NCBI GenBank assembly: GCA_040218445.1
Contig: JAVJRK010000010.1
Coordinates: 930,001 to 994,000 of the forward strand
Length of the DNA stretch: 64,000 bases
Source: UBA1479 sp040218445
GTDB lineage: Bacteria; Pseudomonadota; Alphaproteobacteria; Rhodospirillales; Casp-alpha2
Direction of reading: 5' to 3'
Shown here: in pieces, positions 48,976-58,256 of the stretch
Layout of the letters: each line of letters opens with the position of its first letter
Numbering within the stretch: position 1 is the first letter of the stretch
Program-made: the position numbers and the translations under genes
The notes under the pieces: generated by a model
What the model was told of the DNA's origin: nothing
Databases searched by the model: none
What the model saw: the letters and a program-made list of their open reading frames with translations, nothing else

Positions 48976-50404
48976 GGGGGGGCCTACCTTGATCGACACC
49001 GACATCTGCGTGATCGGCGCCGGTTCGGGCGGGCTTTCCGTGGCCGCCGGGGCGTCGCAGATGGGGGCCAGGGTGGTCCTTCTGGAAAAAGGTGAAATGG
49101 GCGGCGATTGCCTGAATTACGGCTGCGTGCCGTCCAAGGCCCTGCTGGCCGCCGGCCATGCGGCGGCGGCTGTGCGCCATGCCGGGCGGTTCGGTGTGCG
49201 GGCAACGTTCGGCGGCATCGACGGCAAGGTCGTCTACGACCATGTGGAAAGTGTGATCGATGCCATCCGGCCGCTGGATTCACAGGAACGGTTCGAAGGC
49301 CTGGGCGTGACCGTGATCCGCGAACATGGCCGCTTCACCGGCCGGGACCGGGTGCAGGCCGGGTCGACGGAAATTTGCGCCAAACGGTTCGTCATCGCGA
49401 CCGGCTCGTCCGCCGCCGCGCCGCCGATCCCCGGGTTGGACGGCGTGCCCTATCTGACCAATGAAACCCTGTTCTCCCGCGATGCCTTGCCGGACCGGCT
49501 GATCATCATCGGCGGCGGGCCCATCGGTGTCGAAATGGCCCAGGCCCACGCGCAATTGGGCTGCAAGGTCACGGTGCTGGAAATGTTTTCCATCATGGCC
49601 AATGACGATCCGGAACTGGTCGATATCGTACGCCAGGCCCTGGTCGCTGACGGCGTCGAGCTGTTGGAAGGGATCAAGGTCAATGGCGTGGAAAATTCAG
49701 GTGGCGGCATCAAGGTCACGGTCGAACAGAACGGCCAAAACCGCGTGATCGACGGCAGCCATATCCTGGTCGCCGCCGGGCGCCGGGCCAATGTCGCGGG
49801 CCTGGACCTGGAAAAGGCGGGGGTCGAATATTCACCCAAGGGCATCACGGTTGATCGGCGCCTGCGTACGACCAACAAGAAAATCTTCGCCATCGGCGAC
49901 GTGGCGGGCGGGCTGCAATTCACCCATGTCGCGGGCTATCACGCGGGCGTGGTGATCAAGAATGCGTTGTTCCGCATTCCGGCCAAGGCCGATCATGCGA
50001 CCGTGCCCTGGGTAACCTATACCGCGCCCGAACTGGCGCAGGTCGGGCTCAGCGAGAAGGCCGCCAAGGAAGCGGGCATCGCGTTCGACGTCCTGCGCTG
50101 GCCGTTTCATGAAAACGACCGCGCCCAGGCGGAACGCGCCACCGCGGGCCTGGTCAAGGCCGTCGTCACGCCCAAGGGCAAGATTTTGGGTTGCGGCATC
50201 GTGGGCCCGGGGGCCGGCGAACACATCCAGGTTTGGGGCCTGGCCCTGACCAAGGGCATGAAGGTGGGCGATCTGGCGCAGACCATCGTGCCTTATCCGA
50301 CCCTGGGCGAAGTGTCCAAGCGCGCCGCCGGCAGTTTCTTCACGCCCAAGCTGTTCAGTGATCGGACGCGCGCCATCGTTCGCTTCCTCTTGAAGCTTGG
50401 ATAA
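48968..50404 (+). CDS. FAD-dependent pyridine nucleotide-disulphide oxidoreductase (mercuric reductase/Lpd-like)
   Basis: 478 residues. FAD motif CVIGAGSGGLSVA near residue 12, redox disulphide GGDCLNYGCVPSKAL near 45, NAD(P) motif IIIGGGPIGVEMA near 180, FAD-binding GDVAGG near 310 and the dimerisation domain at the C-terminus. There is no HMA domain or vicinal C-terminal cysteine pair, so mercury reduction is unlikely. TVP38 neighbours or fusions of this enzyme are common; the physiological electron acceptor is unknown. It is coupled to TVP38 upstream and the sensor kinase downstream. Confidence 0.9.
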   Translation: MAEGGPTLIDTDICVIGAGSGGLSVAAGASQMGARVVLLEKGEMGGDCLNYGCVPSKALLAAGHAAAAVRHAGRFGVRATFGGIDGKVVYDHVESVIDAIRPLDSQERFEGLGVTVIREHGRFTGRDRVQAGSTEICAKRFVIATGSSAAAPPIPGLDGVPYLTNETLFSRDALPDRLIIIGGGPIGVEMAQAHAQLGCKVTVLEMFSIMANDDPELVDIVRQALVADGVELLEGIKVNGVENSGGGIKVTVEQNGQNRVIDGSHILVAAGRRANVAGLDLEKAGVEYSPKGITVDRRLRTTNKKIFAIGDVAGGLQFTHVAGYHAGVVIKNALFRIPAKADHATVPWVTYTAPELAQVGLSEKAAKEAGIAFDVLRWPFHENDRAQAERATAGLVKAVVTPKGKILGCGIVGPGAGEHIQVWGLALTKGMKVGDLAQTIVPYPTLGEVSKRAAGSFFTPKLFSDRTRAIVRFLLKLG

Positions 50405-50426
50405 CGAGAGGCCTACCCTGACCGTC

Positions 50427-51839
50427 ATGGCCGATCAAAACCCGCACCTGCCCCGGGCCCACCAAAGCCTGTCCGCGCGCCTTCTCGTGCTGACGGTGGT
50501 GTTCGTCATGCTGGCGGAATTGTTCATCTACACGCCGTCGGTTGCCCGGTTCCGCAAGAATTATCTGGAAGAACGCATCCATGCCGCCCATTTGGCGACC
50601 CTTGCCGTGGAAAGCATGCCCGGCCAGGCCGCCGACGACAAAATGGGCCGGACCCTTCTGAAAAACACGGATGCCTACGCGATTTCCCTGAAGCAGGATG
50701 ACCGCCGCATTCTGATCGCGGGCGGCGAGATGCCGCCCCATGTGGATGCGGAATGCAATTTGATGAACCGGTCCTTCCTGGGCTGGATCAAGGATGCCTT
50801 CACGACCCTGTTCCAGACGGAAAACCGCATCCTGCGCGTGGTCGGCGAAACGCCCAAACGCCCCGGCGTGCAGATCGAGGTCTATATCGATGAAACCCCC
50901 ATGCGCCAGGAAATGTACGCCTATTCGGGGCGGATTTTTCAGCTGTCGATCGTGATTTCGCTGTTCACGGCGGGATTGCTGTACATCACGCTGATGATGT
51001 TGATGGTCCGGCCCATGCGCCGCATCACCCAAAGCATGGCCAGTTTCCGCCGCGCACCCGAGGACGAAACCCGCATCTTCATGCCCTCTGACCGGCCGGA
51101 TGAAATCGGTATCGCCCAGCGCGAATTGACGGTGATGCAGCAGGAACTGCGTCTGGCGCTGCGCCAGAAGGACCGCCTGGCGATGCTGGGGGCGGCGGTC
51201 ACCAAGGTGAACCACGACCTGCGCAATTCGCTTGCCACGGCCATGCTGATCGGCGACCGCCTGGCGGCCAGCGACGATCCCGACGTGCAGAAGCTGGTGC
51301 CGCGCATGTTCCGGGCCATGGACCGGGCGGTCAATCTGTGCGGGCAGACATTGGACTATGCCTCGGCGACCATGCCGACCTTGGCGCTCAAACGCATTTC
51401 CCTGGCGGAAATCGTAACCATGGCGGGCGAGACTTTGACCCAGGAAGATGCCGGCGATGACGGAGCGGCGGCGACCGGGTTCGAATGGAAAAGCGACGTG
51501 CCCGACGTCATCGAGATCACGGCCGATGCGGCCCAGATGCTGCGGGTGTTCGAAAACCTGGGCCGCAATGCGCGGGAAGCCGGCGCTGCGTCGGTTCATG
51601 TCGCGGCCTTTGTCGATGACGGCACCTTGATTGTCGAGGTCACCGACGATGGGCCCGGCATGCCCGGCTTGGCCAAGGAACATCTGTTCCAGCCGTTCGC
51701 CGGATCGGCGCGCGAGGGCGGCACGGGCCTGGGCCTGGTCATCGCGCGCGAGGTCATCCACGCCCATGGCGGCGATATCGAATTGGCGCGCACGGATGCG
51801 GAAGGCACGACCTTCCGCCTGCGCCTGCCGGCGGCGTGA
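50427..51839 (+). CDS. Membrane sensor histidine kinase with periplasmic sensor domain
   Basis: 470 residues. Helices at about 18-36 and 170-193 bracket a periplasmic domain of some 130 residues. A HAMP region follows, then the H box KVNHDLRNSLATAML near 270 and the ATPase boxes NLGRNAREAG, DDGPGMPG and GTGLGLVIAREV. ATG 50427 is chosen; an in-frame TTG at 50397 would overlap the upstream stop by eight bases, the same overlap as between the first two genes, and is possible. No response regulator is adjacent. It ends the TVP38-oxidoreductase operon. Confidence 0.85.
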   Translation: MADQNPHLPRAHQSLSARLLVLTVVFVMLAELFIYTPSVARFRKNYLEERIHAAHLATLAVESMPGQAADDKMGRTLLKNTDAYAISLKQDDRRILIAGGEMPPHVDAECNLMNRSFLGWIKDAFTTLFQTENRILRVVGETPKRPGVQIEVYIDETPMRQEMYAYSGRIFQLSIVISLFTAGLLYITLMMLMVRPMRRITQSMASFRRAPEDETRIFMPSDRPDEIGIAQRELTVMQQELRLALRQKDRLAMLGAAVTKVNHDLRNSLATAMLIGDRLAASDDPDVQKLVPRMFRAMDRAVNLCGQTLDYASATMPTLALKRISLAEIVTMAGETLTQEDAGDDGAAATGFEWKSDVPDVIEITADAAQMLRVFENLGRNAREAGAASVHVAAFVDDGTLIVEVTDDGPGMPGLAKEHLFQPFAGSAREGGTGLGLVIAREVIHAHGGDIELARTDAEGTTFRLRLPAA

Positions 51840-51928
51840 TCGCCGTTGCGCGGATCGGACGGCACCACTAAAGTCTCCGGCCGGGGGCTGGCATCGCAAT
51901 CTGACGTAGCAGTGGAGGATTCGCCGAT

Positions 51929-52717
51929 ATGGCCCCGCCGTCCAAACAACCGACCTGGAACCCCGGGCAGTACCTGAAATTCGCCGGCCAGCGCATGCGC
52001 CCGGCCATTGATCTGTTGAATCAGGTTGCCCTTGAAGCACCGGATACCGTCTATGACCTGGGCTGCGGCCCCGGCAACATCACGCCGTTTCTGAAAGGCC
52101 GCTGGCCGGCGGCGCGCCATGTGGGCATCGATTCATCGGCGGAGATGCTGGACAAGGCGCGCATCGAGCACCCCGACGACGAATGGGTCCAGGGCGATGC
52201 CGCGACCTGGGCACCGGACGCCCCGGCGCAACTAATCTATTCCAACGCGGCCCTGCAATGGATCGACAATCACGCGGCCCTGTTTCCGCGCCTGATGGAT
52301 CAATTGGTACCGGGCGGCGTGCTGGCGGTACAGATGCCGCACAATCACGGCGCACCGTCCCATACGGGCATGCGCGAAGTGGCCGAAGACGGCCCCTGGC
52401 GCGCAAAGCTGGAGCCGGTATTGCGTGAATTTCCCGTCCACGATCCGGACGTCTATTACGACTACCTCGCCCCTCATGCGGCCAGCCTGAACATTTGGGA
52501 ATCGGTCTATGCCCAGGTCATGGACGGTGACAATCCCATCGCCGAATGGACCAAGGGTTCGGCCTTGAAGCCGTTGTTGGATGCGCTGACCGATGCGGAT
52601 GAAAACGCGGCCTTTTTCCAAGCCTATTCAGCGCGCATGCAGGAAGCCTATCCCAAACGGGCCGACGGCAAGACCCTGTTCCATTTCCGCCGTCTGTTCA
52701 TCGTCGCGGTGAAGTAG
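51929..52717 (+). CDS. tam: Trans-aconitate 2-methyltransferase-like SAM methyltransferase
   Basis: 262 residues. Class I methyltransferase: SAM-binding motif I VYDLGCGPGNIT near residue 42, acidic residue in GIDSSAEML near 66, and the Tam-like YLKFAGQRMRPAIDLL opening. Tam methylates trans-aconitate, an inhibitor formed from cis-aconitate, relieving aconitase. The match to the Tam family is good over the whole length. It converges on ggt nine bases away. Confidence 0.87.
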   Translation: MAPPSKQPTWNPGQYLKFAGQRMRPAIDLLNQVALEAPDTVYDLGCGPGNITPFLKGRWPAARHVGIDSSAEMLDKARIEHPDDEWVQGDAATWAPDAPAQLIYSNAALQWIDNHAALFPRLMDQLVPGGVLAVQMPHNHGAPSHTGMREVAEDGPWRAKLEPVLREFPVHDPDVYYDYLAPHAASLNIWESVYAQVMDGDNPIAEWTKGSALKPLLDALTDADENAAFFQAYSARMQEAYPKRADGKTLFHFRRLFIVAVK

Positions 52718-52726
52718 GCCGTCAAC

Positions 52727-54730
52727 TTATCGTGCCGGTTTGCAGGTCCGGGTAATGCCATTACCGCCGGTAATCCTGGCCGTGCCCTGGTGTTCCCAGA
52801 CTTCGGCCAGGCCGTCGCCGTAACGCGCGCCCGAGGCCGAAATCACCCGGGCGAAAATGTGTTCGCGGCCGTCTTCCCGCCACAGAACGAAATCGCCCGG
52901 GGCGTTTTCCGGCCAGGCAAGGGACAGCACCGAGCCGTCGTTGCAGACATAGGGGCGTGCGGGGCGGAAGGAGACCTGGCCTTCATCCCCCGCATCGCCC
53001 AGGACGATGCCTTCGCGCCGGCGGTCGGCCCCGCCGGTCAGACCGCGGGGTGTTTTCAAAATGCCCTGCAGGCCGCTGATCATGCGGTTGATCGCGACCT
53101 GGTGGCCCATGCCGTTCAGGGCCGCGATGGCGGGAACCAGCGGTTGTTCGATTTCCATGCCGCGGCCCCGGTTCATGACATGGGGCAGGTCCACCGCCGA
53201 TTGCATGTCCAGTCCCCAGGCCAGTACGCCCAGGGTCGCCCGCGCCGTATAACCGATGATGCGCGAGCCGCCGGGCGAGCCGACGGCCATGAGGAAGCCG
53301 CCGTCCCGGTCCAGAACGATGGCCGGCGACATGGAAGACCTTGGCCGTTTGCCGGGGGCGACCCGGTTGGGGGCGGGCTTGCCCCGCCATTCCGGGCGGA
53401 ACGAGAAATCCGTCAATTCGTTGTTCAGCAAAAAGCCCCGCACCATCAGGCGCGACCCGAACGCACTTTCCACCGTGGTGGTGAAGGAAATCGCGTTTCC
53501 GAACCGGTCGGCGATGCTCATATGCGCGGTCGAAAGGCCCTTCAACGGGTCTCGGGGGCCCAGATAGGCTTCTTTGGCCCCCGGCGGAATGCCCGGATCG
53601 ACCAGTCCTTCAATGGCGTGGCGGGGTGATATCAGCTTGGCCCGTTCTGCCAGATAGCCGGGGTCGACCATGCCGTTTACGGGGACGGGAACAAAATCAC
53701 TGTCGCCCACATAGGCTGCCCGATCGGCGAAGGCGAGCTGTTCGGCCTCGGCAATCAGGTGCAGGGATCGGGGGGCGTTGGGGCTCCTATCGGTCAGGGA
53801 AAAGTGGTTGAGGATGCCCAATGTCTGCCCGACCGCAAGCCCGCCCGAAGACGGCGGCCCCATGCCGCAGACCTTGTAACTTTGATATTCAGCGCAGACG
53901 GCGGGCCGTTTCTTGGCTTGGTATAACGCGATGTCGGTCGTGGTCATGACCGCGGGATGATGAGGGGCGCGGGTCACGGCATCGGCCATGGCCTGGGCCA
54001 GGACACCGGTATAGAAGGCATCGGCGCCCTGATCGGCGATCAGGGTCAGGGTTTCAGCCAATTCAGGGTTCCGCAGGATCGTGCCGGCGGGTTTCGGGAT
54101 GTCGCCGTCAAAGAAATAGGCCTTGGTCGCGGGGACTTTCGCCAGATGCCGGTCGCCCGCGATCTGACGCGCCAGGCGGTCCGAAATGGGGAAGCCGTCG
54201 CGGGAAAGCCGGATCGCCGTTTGGAACAGCCGTGCCCAGGGCAGGCGGCCGTGGTCCTTATGGGCCAGTTCCAGCATCCGGATAACGCCCGGCACGCCGA
54301 CGGCGCGACCGCCCAGAATGGCGTCGCGGTAGGGGATCGGCCCGCCCCGGGTGTCCAGGAACATATCCTCGGTCGCCGAAGCGGGGGCCGTTTCCCGCCC
54401 GTCATAGGTTTCGATCCCGCGCGTCGCCGCGTCATAACGCACAAGAAAACCGCCGCCGCCGATGCCCGAGGACTGGGGTTCGACCAGGGTCATGACCATC
54501 TGCGCCGCGATGGCGGCATCGACCGCCCCGCCGCCTTCGTTCAGAATGCCGAGCGCGGCCTTCGCCGCCAGGGGGTGGCTGACGGAAACAGCATGGTTCT
54601 GATAATGCCGTCCGATCCAGGGCCGATCCGGATCCTGGGCGGGCACCGGGTTTCGGCCAATGTCGGCGCCGGTGCAGGCGGCCAGCAGCAAAACCATGAA
54701 AATCGCGGGAAGGTGTCGGTGAAGTCGCAT
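52727..54730 (-). CDS. ggt: Gamma-glutamyltransferase, lipoprotein type
   Basis: 667 residues, longer than the usual 570-580 because of a C-terminal extension of about 60 residues. The lipobox LLLAAC puts the lipidated Cys at residue 19, so it is a membrane-anchored lipoprotein rather than a free periplasmic enzyme. The cleavage and catalytic threonine is in LSTAHMSIADRFGNAISF, and the PPSSGG and SPGGSRI motifs are intact. It transfers or hydrolyses gamma-glutamyl groups of glutathione. It diverges from panB. Confidence 0.93.
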   Translation of the reverse strand: MRLHRHLPAIFMVLLLAACTGADIGRNPVPAQDPDRPWIGRHYQNHAVSVSHPLAAKAALGILNEGGGAVDAAIAAQMVMTLVEPQSSGIGGGGFLVRYDAATRGIETYDGRETAPASATEDMFLDTRGGPIPYRDAILGGRAVGVPGVIRMLELAHKDHGRLPWARLFQTAIRLSRDGFPISDRLARQIAGDRHLAKVPATKAYFFDGDIPKPAGTILRNPELAETLTLIADQGADAFYTGVLAQAMADAVTRAPHHPAVMTTTDIALYQAKKRPAVCAEYQSYKVCGMGPPSSGGLAVGQTLGILNHFSLTDRSPNAPRSLHLIAEAEQLAFADRAAYVGDSDFVPVPVNGMVDPGYLAERAKLISPRHAIEGLVDPGIPPGAKEAYLGPRDPLKGLSTAHMSIADRFGNAISFTTTVESAFGSRLMVRGFLLNNELTDFSFRPEWRGKPAPNRVAPGKRPRSSMSPAIVLDRDGGFLMAVGSPGGSRIIGYTARATLGVLAWGLDMQSAVDLPHVMNRGRGMEIEQPLVPAIAALNGMGHQVAINRMISGLQGILKTPRGLTGGADRRREGIVLGDAGDEGQVSFRPARPYVCNDGSVLSLAWPENAPGDFVLWREDGREHIFARVISASGARYGDGLAEVWEHQGTARITGGNGITRTCKPAR

Positions 54731-54778
54731 GATTTCCTAGATGTAACCCATGGCTACAGCCGGGTCCATCGCCCCTAT

Positions 54779-54806
54779 TTGACCGGCCCTGCGGGTCTGG
54801 TAAAGT
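54779..54806 (+). promoter_or_regulatory. Predicted promoter of panB-panC
   Basis: TTGACC and TAAAGT are separated by 16 bases, giving a start about 30 bases before the panB ATG. Supported by the divergent gap between ggt and panB. Confidence 0.5.
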
Positions 54807-54842
54807 CCCGCGCTCCAACCAAACAACCTTGCCGAGGCAGGC

Positions 54843-55658
54843 ATGGCGCGCATCACCGTCGAAGACATCAAATCCCGCAAAGTGGCCCAGGGGGCGACGC
54901 CGATCGTGTCGCTTACGGCCTATACCCAACCCATGGCCAAGTTCCTGGACCCGCATTGCGATTTCCTGCTGGTCGGCGATTCCCTGGCCATGGTCGTTTA
55001 CGGTCTGGAAACCACGCGCGGCGTGACCATCGAAATCATGTGCGCGCACGGGCGTGCCGTGACCCGGGGGGCGAAACAGGCCCTGGTCGTGGTCGACCTG
55101 CCCCAGGGCACCTACGAAGACTCCACCAAGCAGGCCGTGGCTTCGGCCAAGCGCGTGATCGACGAGACCGAAGCCCAGGCGGTCAAGCTGGAAGGCGGCG
55201 TCGAAATGGCCGATACGGTCGCCGCCATCGTGGCATCCGGCGTGCCGGTGCTGGGCCATGTCGGCCTGTTGCCGCAAAAGGCCGAACATCGGGGCGCGTT
55301 CAAGATTCAGGGCCGTGATGACGAAGGCGCCAAGAAGGTGATCGCCGACGCCCTGGCGATCGATGCCGCCGGTGCTTTCGCCATGGTTGTCGAAGGCACG
55401 GTCGAGCCCGTGGCTCGGGATTTGACCGAACAGGTGTCGATCCCGACCATCGGCATCGGTGCTTCGCCTGTTTGCGACGGTCAGATTTTGGTGACCGAGG
55501 ACATGCTGGGCCTGTTCGCCGACTTCACGCCCAAGTTCGTGCGCAAATACGCCAAGCTGGGCGACGCCATCGAACTGGCGGTCAAGGAATATGCAGGGGA
55601 CGTCCGCTCCGGCGCGTTCCCGGGCTTGGAACACTGCTTCGGCGTCGAAAAGAAATAA
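54843..55658 (+). CDS. panB: 3-methyl-2-oxobutanoate hydroxymethyltransferase
   Basis: 271 residues. TIM-barrel family motifs IVSLTAYTQPMAKFLD near residue 20, LVGDSLAMVVYGL near 45 with the metal-binding aspartate, and GTYEDS near 90. It makes ketopantoate using methylenetetrahydrofolate, the first committed step of pantothenate and CoA. It precedes panC by four bases. Confidence 0.97.
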   Translation: MARITVEDIKSRKVAQGATPIVSLTAYTQPMAKFLDPHCDFLLVGDSLAMVVYGLETTRGVTIEIMCAHGRAVTRGAKQALVVVDLPQGTYEDSTKQAVASAKRVIDETEAQAVKLEGGVEMADTVAAIVASGVPVLGHVGLLPQKAEHRGAFKIQGRDDEGAKKVIADALAIDAAGAFAMVVEGTVEPVARDLTEQVSIPTIGIGASPVCDGQILVTEDMLGLFADFTPKFVRKYAKLGDAIELAVKEYAGDVRSGAFPGLEHCFGVEKK

Positions 55659-55662
55659 CATC

Positions 55663-56517
55663 ATGAGCGCGGCATTACCGCTCGACACGGTGCGCACCAT
55701 CGCGGATTTGCGCGCGCGGGTCGCTGCCTGGCGGGCCGACGGGTTGCGGGTCGGGCTGGTGCCGACCATGGGGGCGCTTCACGCGGGTCATATCGCCCTG
55801 GTGAAGCAATCCGTTCAGGCCTGTGACAAGACCGTGGTGACGCTGTTCGTCAATCCGGCGCAATTCGGTCCCAACGAAGATTTCGCGGTCTATCCCCGCG
55901 ACGAAGCCCGTGATGCGGCCATGGTCGCGGCCGAAGGGGCGGACCTTTTGTTTGCACCCGGCGTGGACGAGGTCTATCCCGGCGGCCATTCGACCAAGGT
56001 TCATGTGGATGGCCTTGGCGACGTGCTGGAAGGCGAATTCCGCCCAGGCTTCTTCACCGGTGTGGCCACGGTGGTGACGAAATTGTTGCTGCAGTCGCTG
56101 CCCGATGAGGCGTTTTTCGGAGAAAAGGATTATCAGCAGCTTCAGGTCATCAAGAAGCTGATCCGCGATTTGGATATTCCCGTTACGGCCACGGGGGTTG
56201 CGACCGTGCGCGAAAAGGACGGCCTGGCCCTGTCGTCCCGCAACGCCTACCTCACGCCGGAAGAACGGGCCCAGGCCCCTGTGCTTCACGGCACGCTTGC
56301 CCAAGTGGCGGAGCAGGTCGGGCGCGGCGAAGACCCGCGCGCCCAGGAACAATGGGCCCGGGAGCAGTTGGAACGGGCCGGGTTTTGGCAGGTCGATTAC
56401 GTCACCGTGCGCGATGCAGCCACGTTGGAAGAAGCCAATGGTGCGTCCAAACCCGCGCGTGTGCTGGCTGCCGCCTGGCTGGGCAAGGCGCGCCTGATCG
56501 ACAATGTGGCGGTATAG
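55663..56517 (+). CDS. panC: Pantothenate synthetase
   Basis: 284 residues. ATP-binding PTMGALHAGHIALV near residue 30 with the HIGH-like histidines, TKLLLQSLPDEAFFGEKDYQQL near 140 and KDGLALSSRNAYL near 185. It joins pantoate and beta-alanine with ATP. The start ATG at 55663 follows the panB stop by four bases. The upstream open frame overlaps panB and is ignored. Confidence 0.97.
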   Translation: MSAALPLDTVRTIADLRARVAAWRADGLRVGLVPTMGALHAGHIALVKQSVQACDKTVVTLFVNPAQFGPNEDFAVYPRDEARDAAMVAAEGADLLFAPGVDEVYPGGHSTKVHVDGLGDVLEGEFRPGFFTGVATVVTKLLLQSLPDEAFFGEKDYQQLQVIKKLIRDLDIPVTATGVATVREKDGLALSSRNAYLTPEERAQAPVLHGTLAQVAEQVGRGEDPRAQEQWAREQLERAGFWQVDYVTVRDAATLEEANGASKPARVLAAAWLGKARLIDNVAV

Positions 56518-56537
56518 CCATACAGGCAGATGAGGCG

Positions 56538-57377
56538 ATGGGGTTTTTGGAATTTTACGATGACCTGAACGATGCCTCTCAGGCCTTGGCGGCCTTGGGC
56601 CTTGCCGTTGGTGCGCATCTGATCGTCATGGCGGTCCGGTCCTTGACGCGCCGGATCATGGAAGCCCGCGTCCATGCGAAACTGCCGAAGGCACGAACGG
56701 TCATCAGCCTGATTTCTAGCATCCTGATCTTTGCCATCTATTTCGGCGCCATCGGCGTTGCTTTGGGCGAGGTCGGTGTGCCCGTCGGCGCCTATTTGGC
56801 CAGTGCGTCGATCATCGGCTTGGCGATCGCGTTCGGATCGCAGGGGGTTGTTCAGGACGTGGTCAGCGGCGTGACGATCATTTTCACCAATCTGTTCGAC
56901 GTCGACGACATGGTCGAAATCGGCGGGCAGATCGGCACCGTGGACCGGTTGGGTATGCGCTTCACCGTGTTGCGCAATGCCTTCGGGGCCGAGGTCTTCG
57001 TGCCCAATCGAACGATCACCAACGTGATCAACTACCCGCGGGGCTATCTGCGATGCCTGGCCGACGTGACGTTGAGTTCCGATCCGGAATTGTCATCCCG
57101 AATGGAAGCCGTCGTGCGGCAAATCGCCACGGCGACGTACGAGCAGTTTCCGGGCATCTTGGTGACACCGCCCGATGACGAGGGAATTACCACGACCGCG
57201 TCCGGCCGCCGGTTTCTGCGTTTGAAGTTCAGGATATGGCCGGGCCGCGGCCTTCCCATTGAAACCAATTTCAAGCAGGAAGCCCTCCAATCGCTGAAAG
57301 GCCTGGATGCGGCTTATGCGGACTGGATGATCGCGGTCAACTACGAGATCGAACAGAAACGGCCCGCCGGTTACTGA
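56538..57377 (+). CDS. MscS-family mechanosensitive channel
   Basis: 279 residues. Three membrane helices (about 15-35, 50-72, 80-105); the pore helix contains GLAIAFGSQGVVQDVVSGV, and the beta domain has VDDMVEIGGQIGTVDRLGMR. Length and layout match small-conductance MscS channels that open on osmotic downshock. It is 20 bases after panC and may share its transcript; start ATG 56538 is the first methionine that fits the family N-terminus. Confidence 0.93.
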   Translation: MGFLEFYDDLNDASQALAALGLAVGAHLIVMAVRSLTRRIMEARVHAKLPKARTVISLISSILIFAIYFGAIGVALGEVGVPVGAYLASASIIGLAIAFGSQGVVQDVVSGVTIIFTNLFDVDDMVEIGGQIGTVDRLGMRFTVLRNAFGAEVFVPNRTITNVINYPRGYLRCLADVTLSSDPELSSRMEAVVRQIATATYEQFPGILVTPPDDEGITTTASGRRFLRLKFRIWPGRGLPIETNFKQEALQSLKGLDAAYADWMIAVNYEIEQKRPAGY

Positions 57378-57433
57378 GGCAAAGAGCCGTTGGAACGGGC
57401 ATCCATGCGGATGCGGGAAGTCTCGGCGTTATG

Positions 57434-58240
57434 TCACGCCGGCTTGCCGATGGGCGCAAGATCGACGCGCGCGACGATGCCCTGCAGGTCGTCCGACGCG
57501 GGCGGATAAATGTCCATGACGCGGGGGTCGTGGCCGGGCACCACGTGGTCCCGGCTGTCGGCCAGGCGTTCGACTTTCTTGTGGCCTTCCAGCATGTCGC
57601 CGATATGGACGACCGTGGGATAGGGATTTTTGTCCAGCCAGTTGGCGTAAAGATGCATGGCGTCCGATGCCAGCACGACCCAGCCCCGTTCGGTCCGGGC
57701 GCGCACGAACATCATGCCCTGGGTGTGACCGCCCACGTGATGCAGGGTCAGGCCGGGGAACAGGTCTTCGTCGCCGTCATGGAATTCGACCCAGTCTTTG
57801 TAAAGTTTGCGCACCATACCGCAGACATCTTCGATGTCGTAGGAATGGCGCAGATGGCCGTAGCGCATGTAACGGCCGGTCATGAAGGCCATTTCCCGGT
57901 CCTGGACGTGAAAGGTTGCCTTGGGAAATTTGTCCAGATTGCCACCGTGGTCGTAATGCATATGGGTGATGACCACGTCCGTGACCTGGGCCGCATCGAT
58001 GCCGATCAGTCCCAGGCTGTCGACGGGGCAGCGATGCCAGGTCCGTCCGCGGCTTTCGGCGGCTTCCCGGGTGAAGCCCGTGTCGACCACCACGGTGCGG
58101 TGCTCCGACACGCAGGCCCAGACGTAATAGTCGATGGGATAGGGCGCGTCGTGGGGGTCGGGCGGGTTCATGAAATTGCGCGCCGCCGTGCGGTCGTGGG
58201 TGCCGTATTTGATGGCATAAAGTTTGTAGGTTTCGGTCAT
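57434..58240 (-). CDS. MBL-fold hydrolase, N-acyl homoserine lactonase family, copy 2
   Basis: 268 residues, no signal peptide. The dinuclear-metal motif HMHYDHGG near residue 93, a histidine in HHVGGHTQGMM near 168, the bridging aspartate in LASDAMHLYANW near 190 and the last histidine in VVPGHDP near 237 are all intact. The family includes AHL lactonases (AttM/AiiB type) and other lactonases, so a lactone is the likely but unproven substrate. About three quarters identical to the copy at 59437-60246, and the two flank the MFS transporter. Confidence 0.85.
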   Translation of the reverse strand: MTETYKLYAIKYGTHDRTAARNFMNPPDPHDAPYPIDYYVWACVSEHRTVVVDTGFTREAAESRGRTWHRCPVDSLGLIGIDAAQVTDVVITHMHYDHGGNLDKFPKATFHVQDREMAFMTGRYMRYGHLRHSYDIEDVCGMVRKLYKDWVEFHDGDEDLFPGLTLHHVGGHTQGMMFVRARTERGWVVLASDAMHLYANWLDKNPYPTVVHIGDMLEGHKKVERLADSRDHVVPGHDPRVMDIYPPASDDLQGIVARVDLAPIGKPA

Positions 58241-58256
58241 GGGCGGATGGTTTCCT

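Noticed and set aside
48968..50404. Mercuric reductase call
   Set aside because: The redox CxxxxC motif is present, but there is no heavy-metal domain, no C-terminal cysteine pair and no mer genes nearby.
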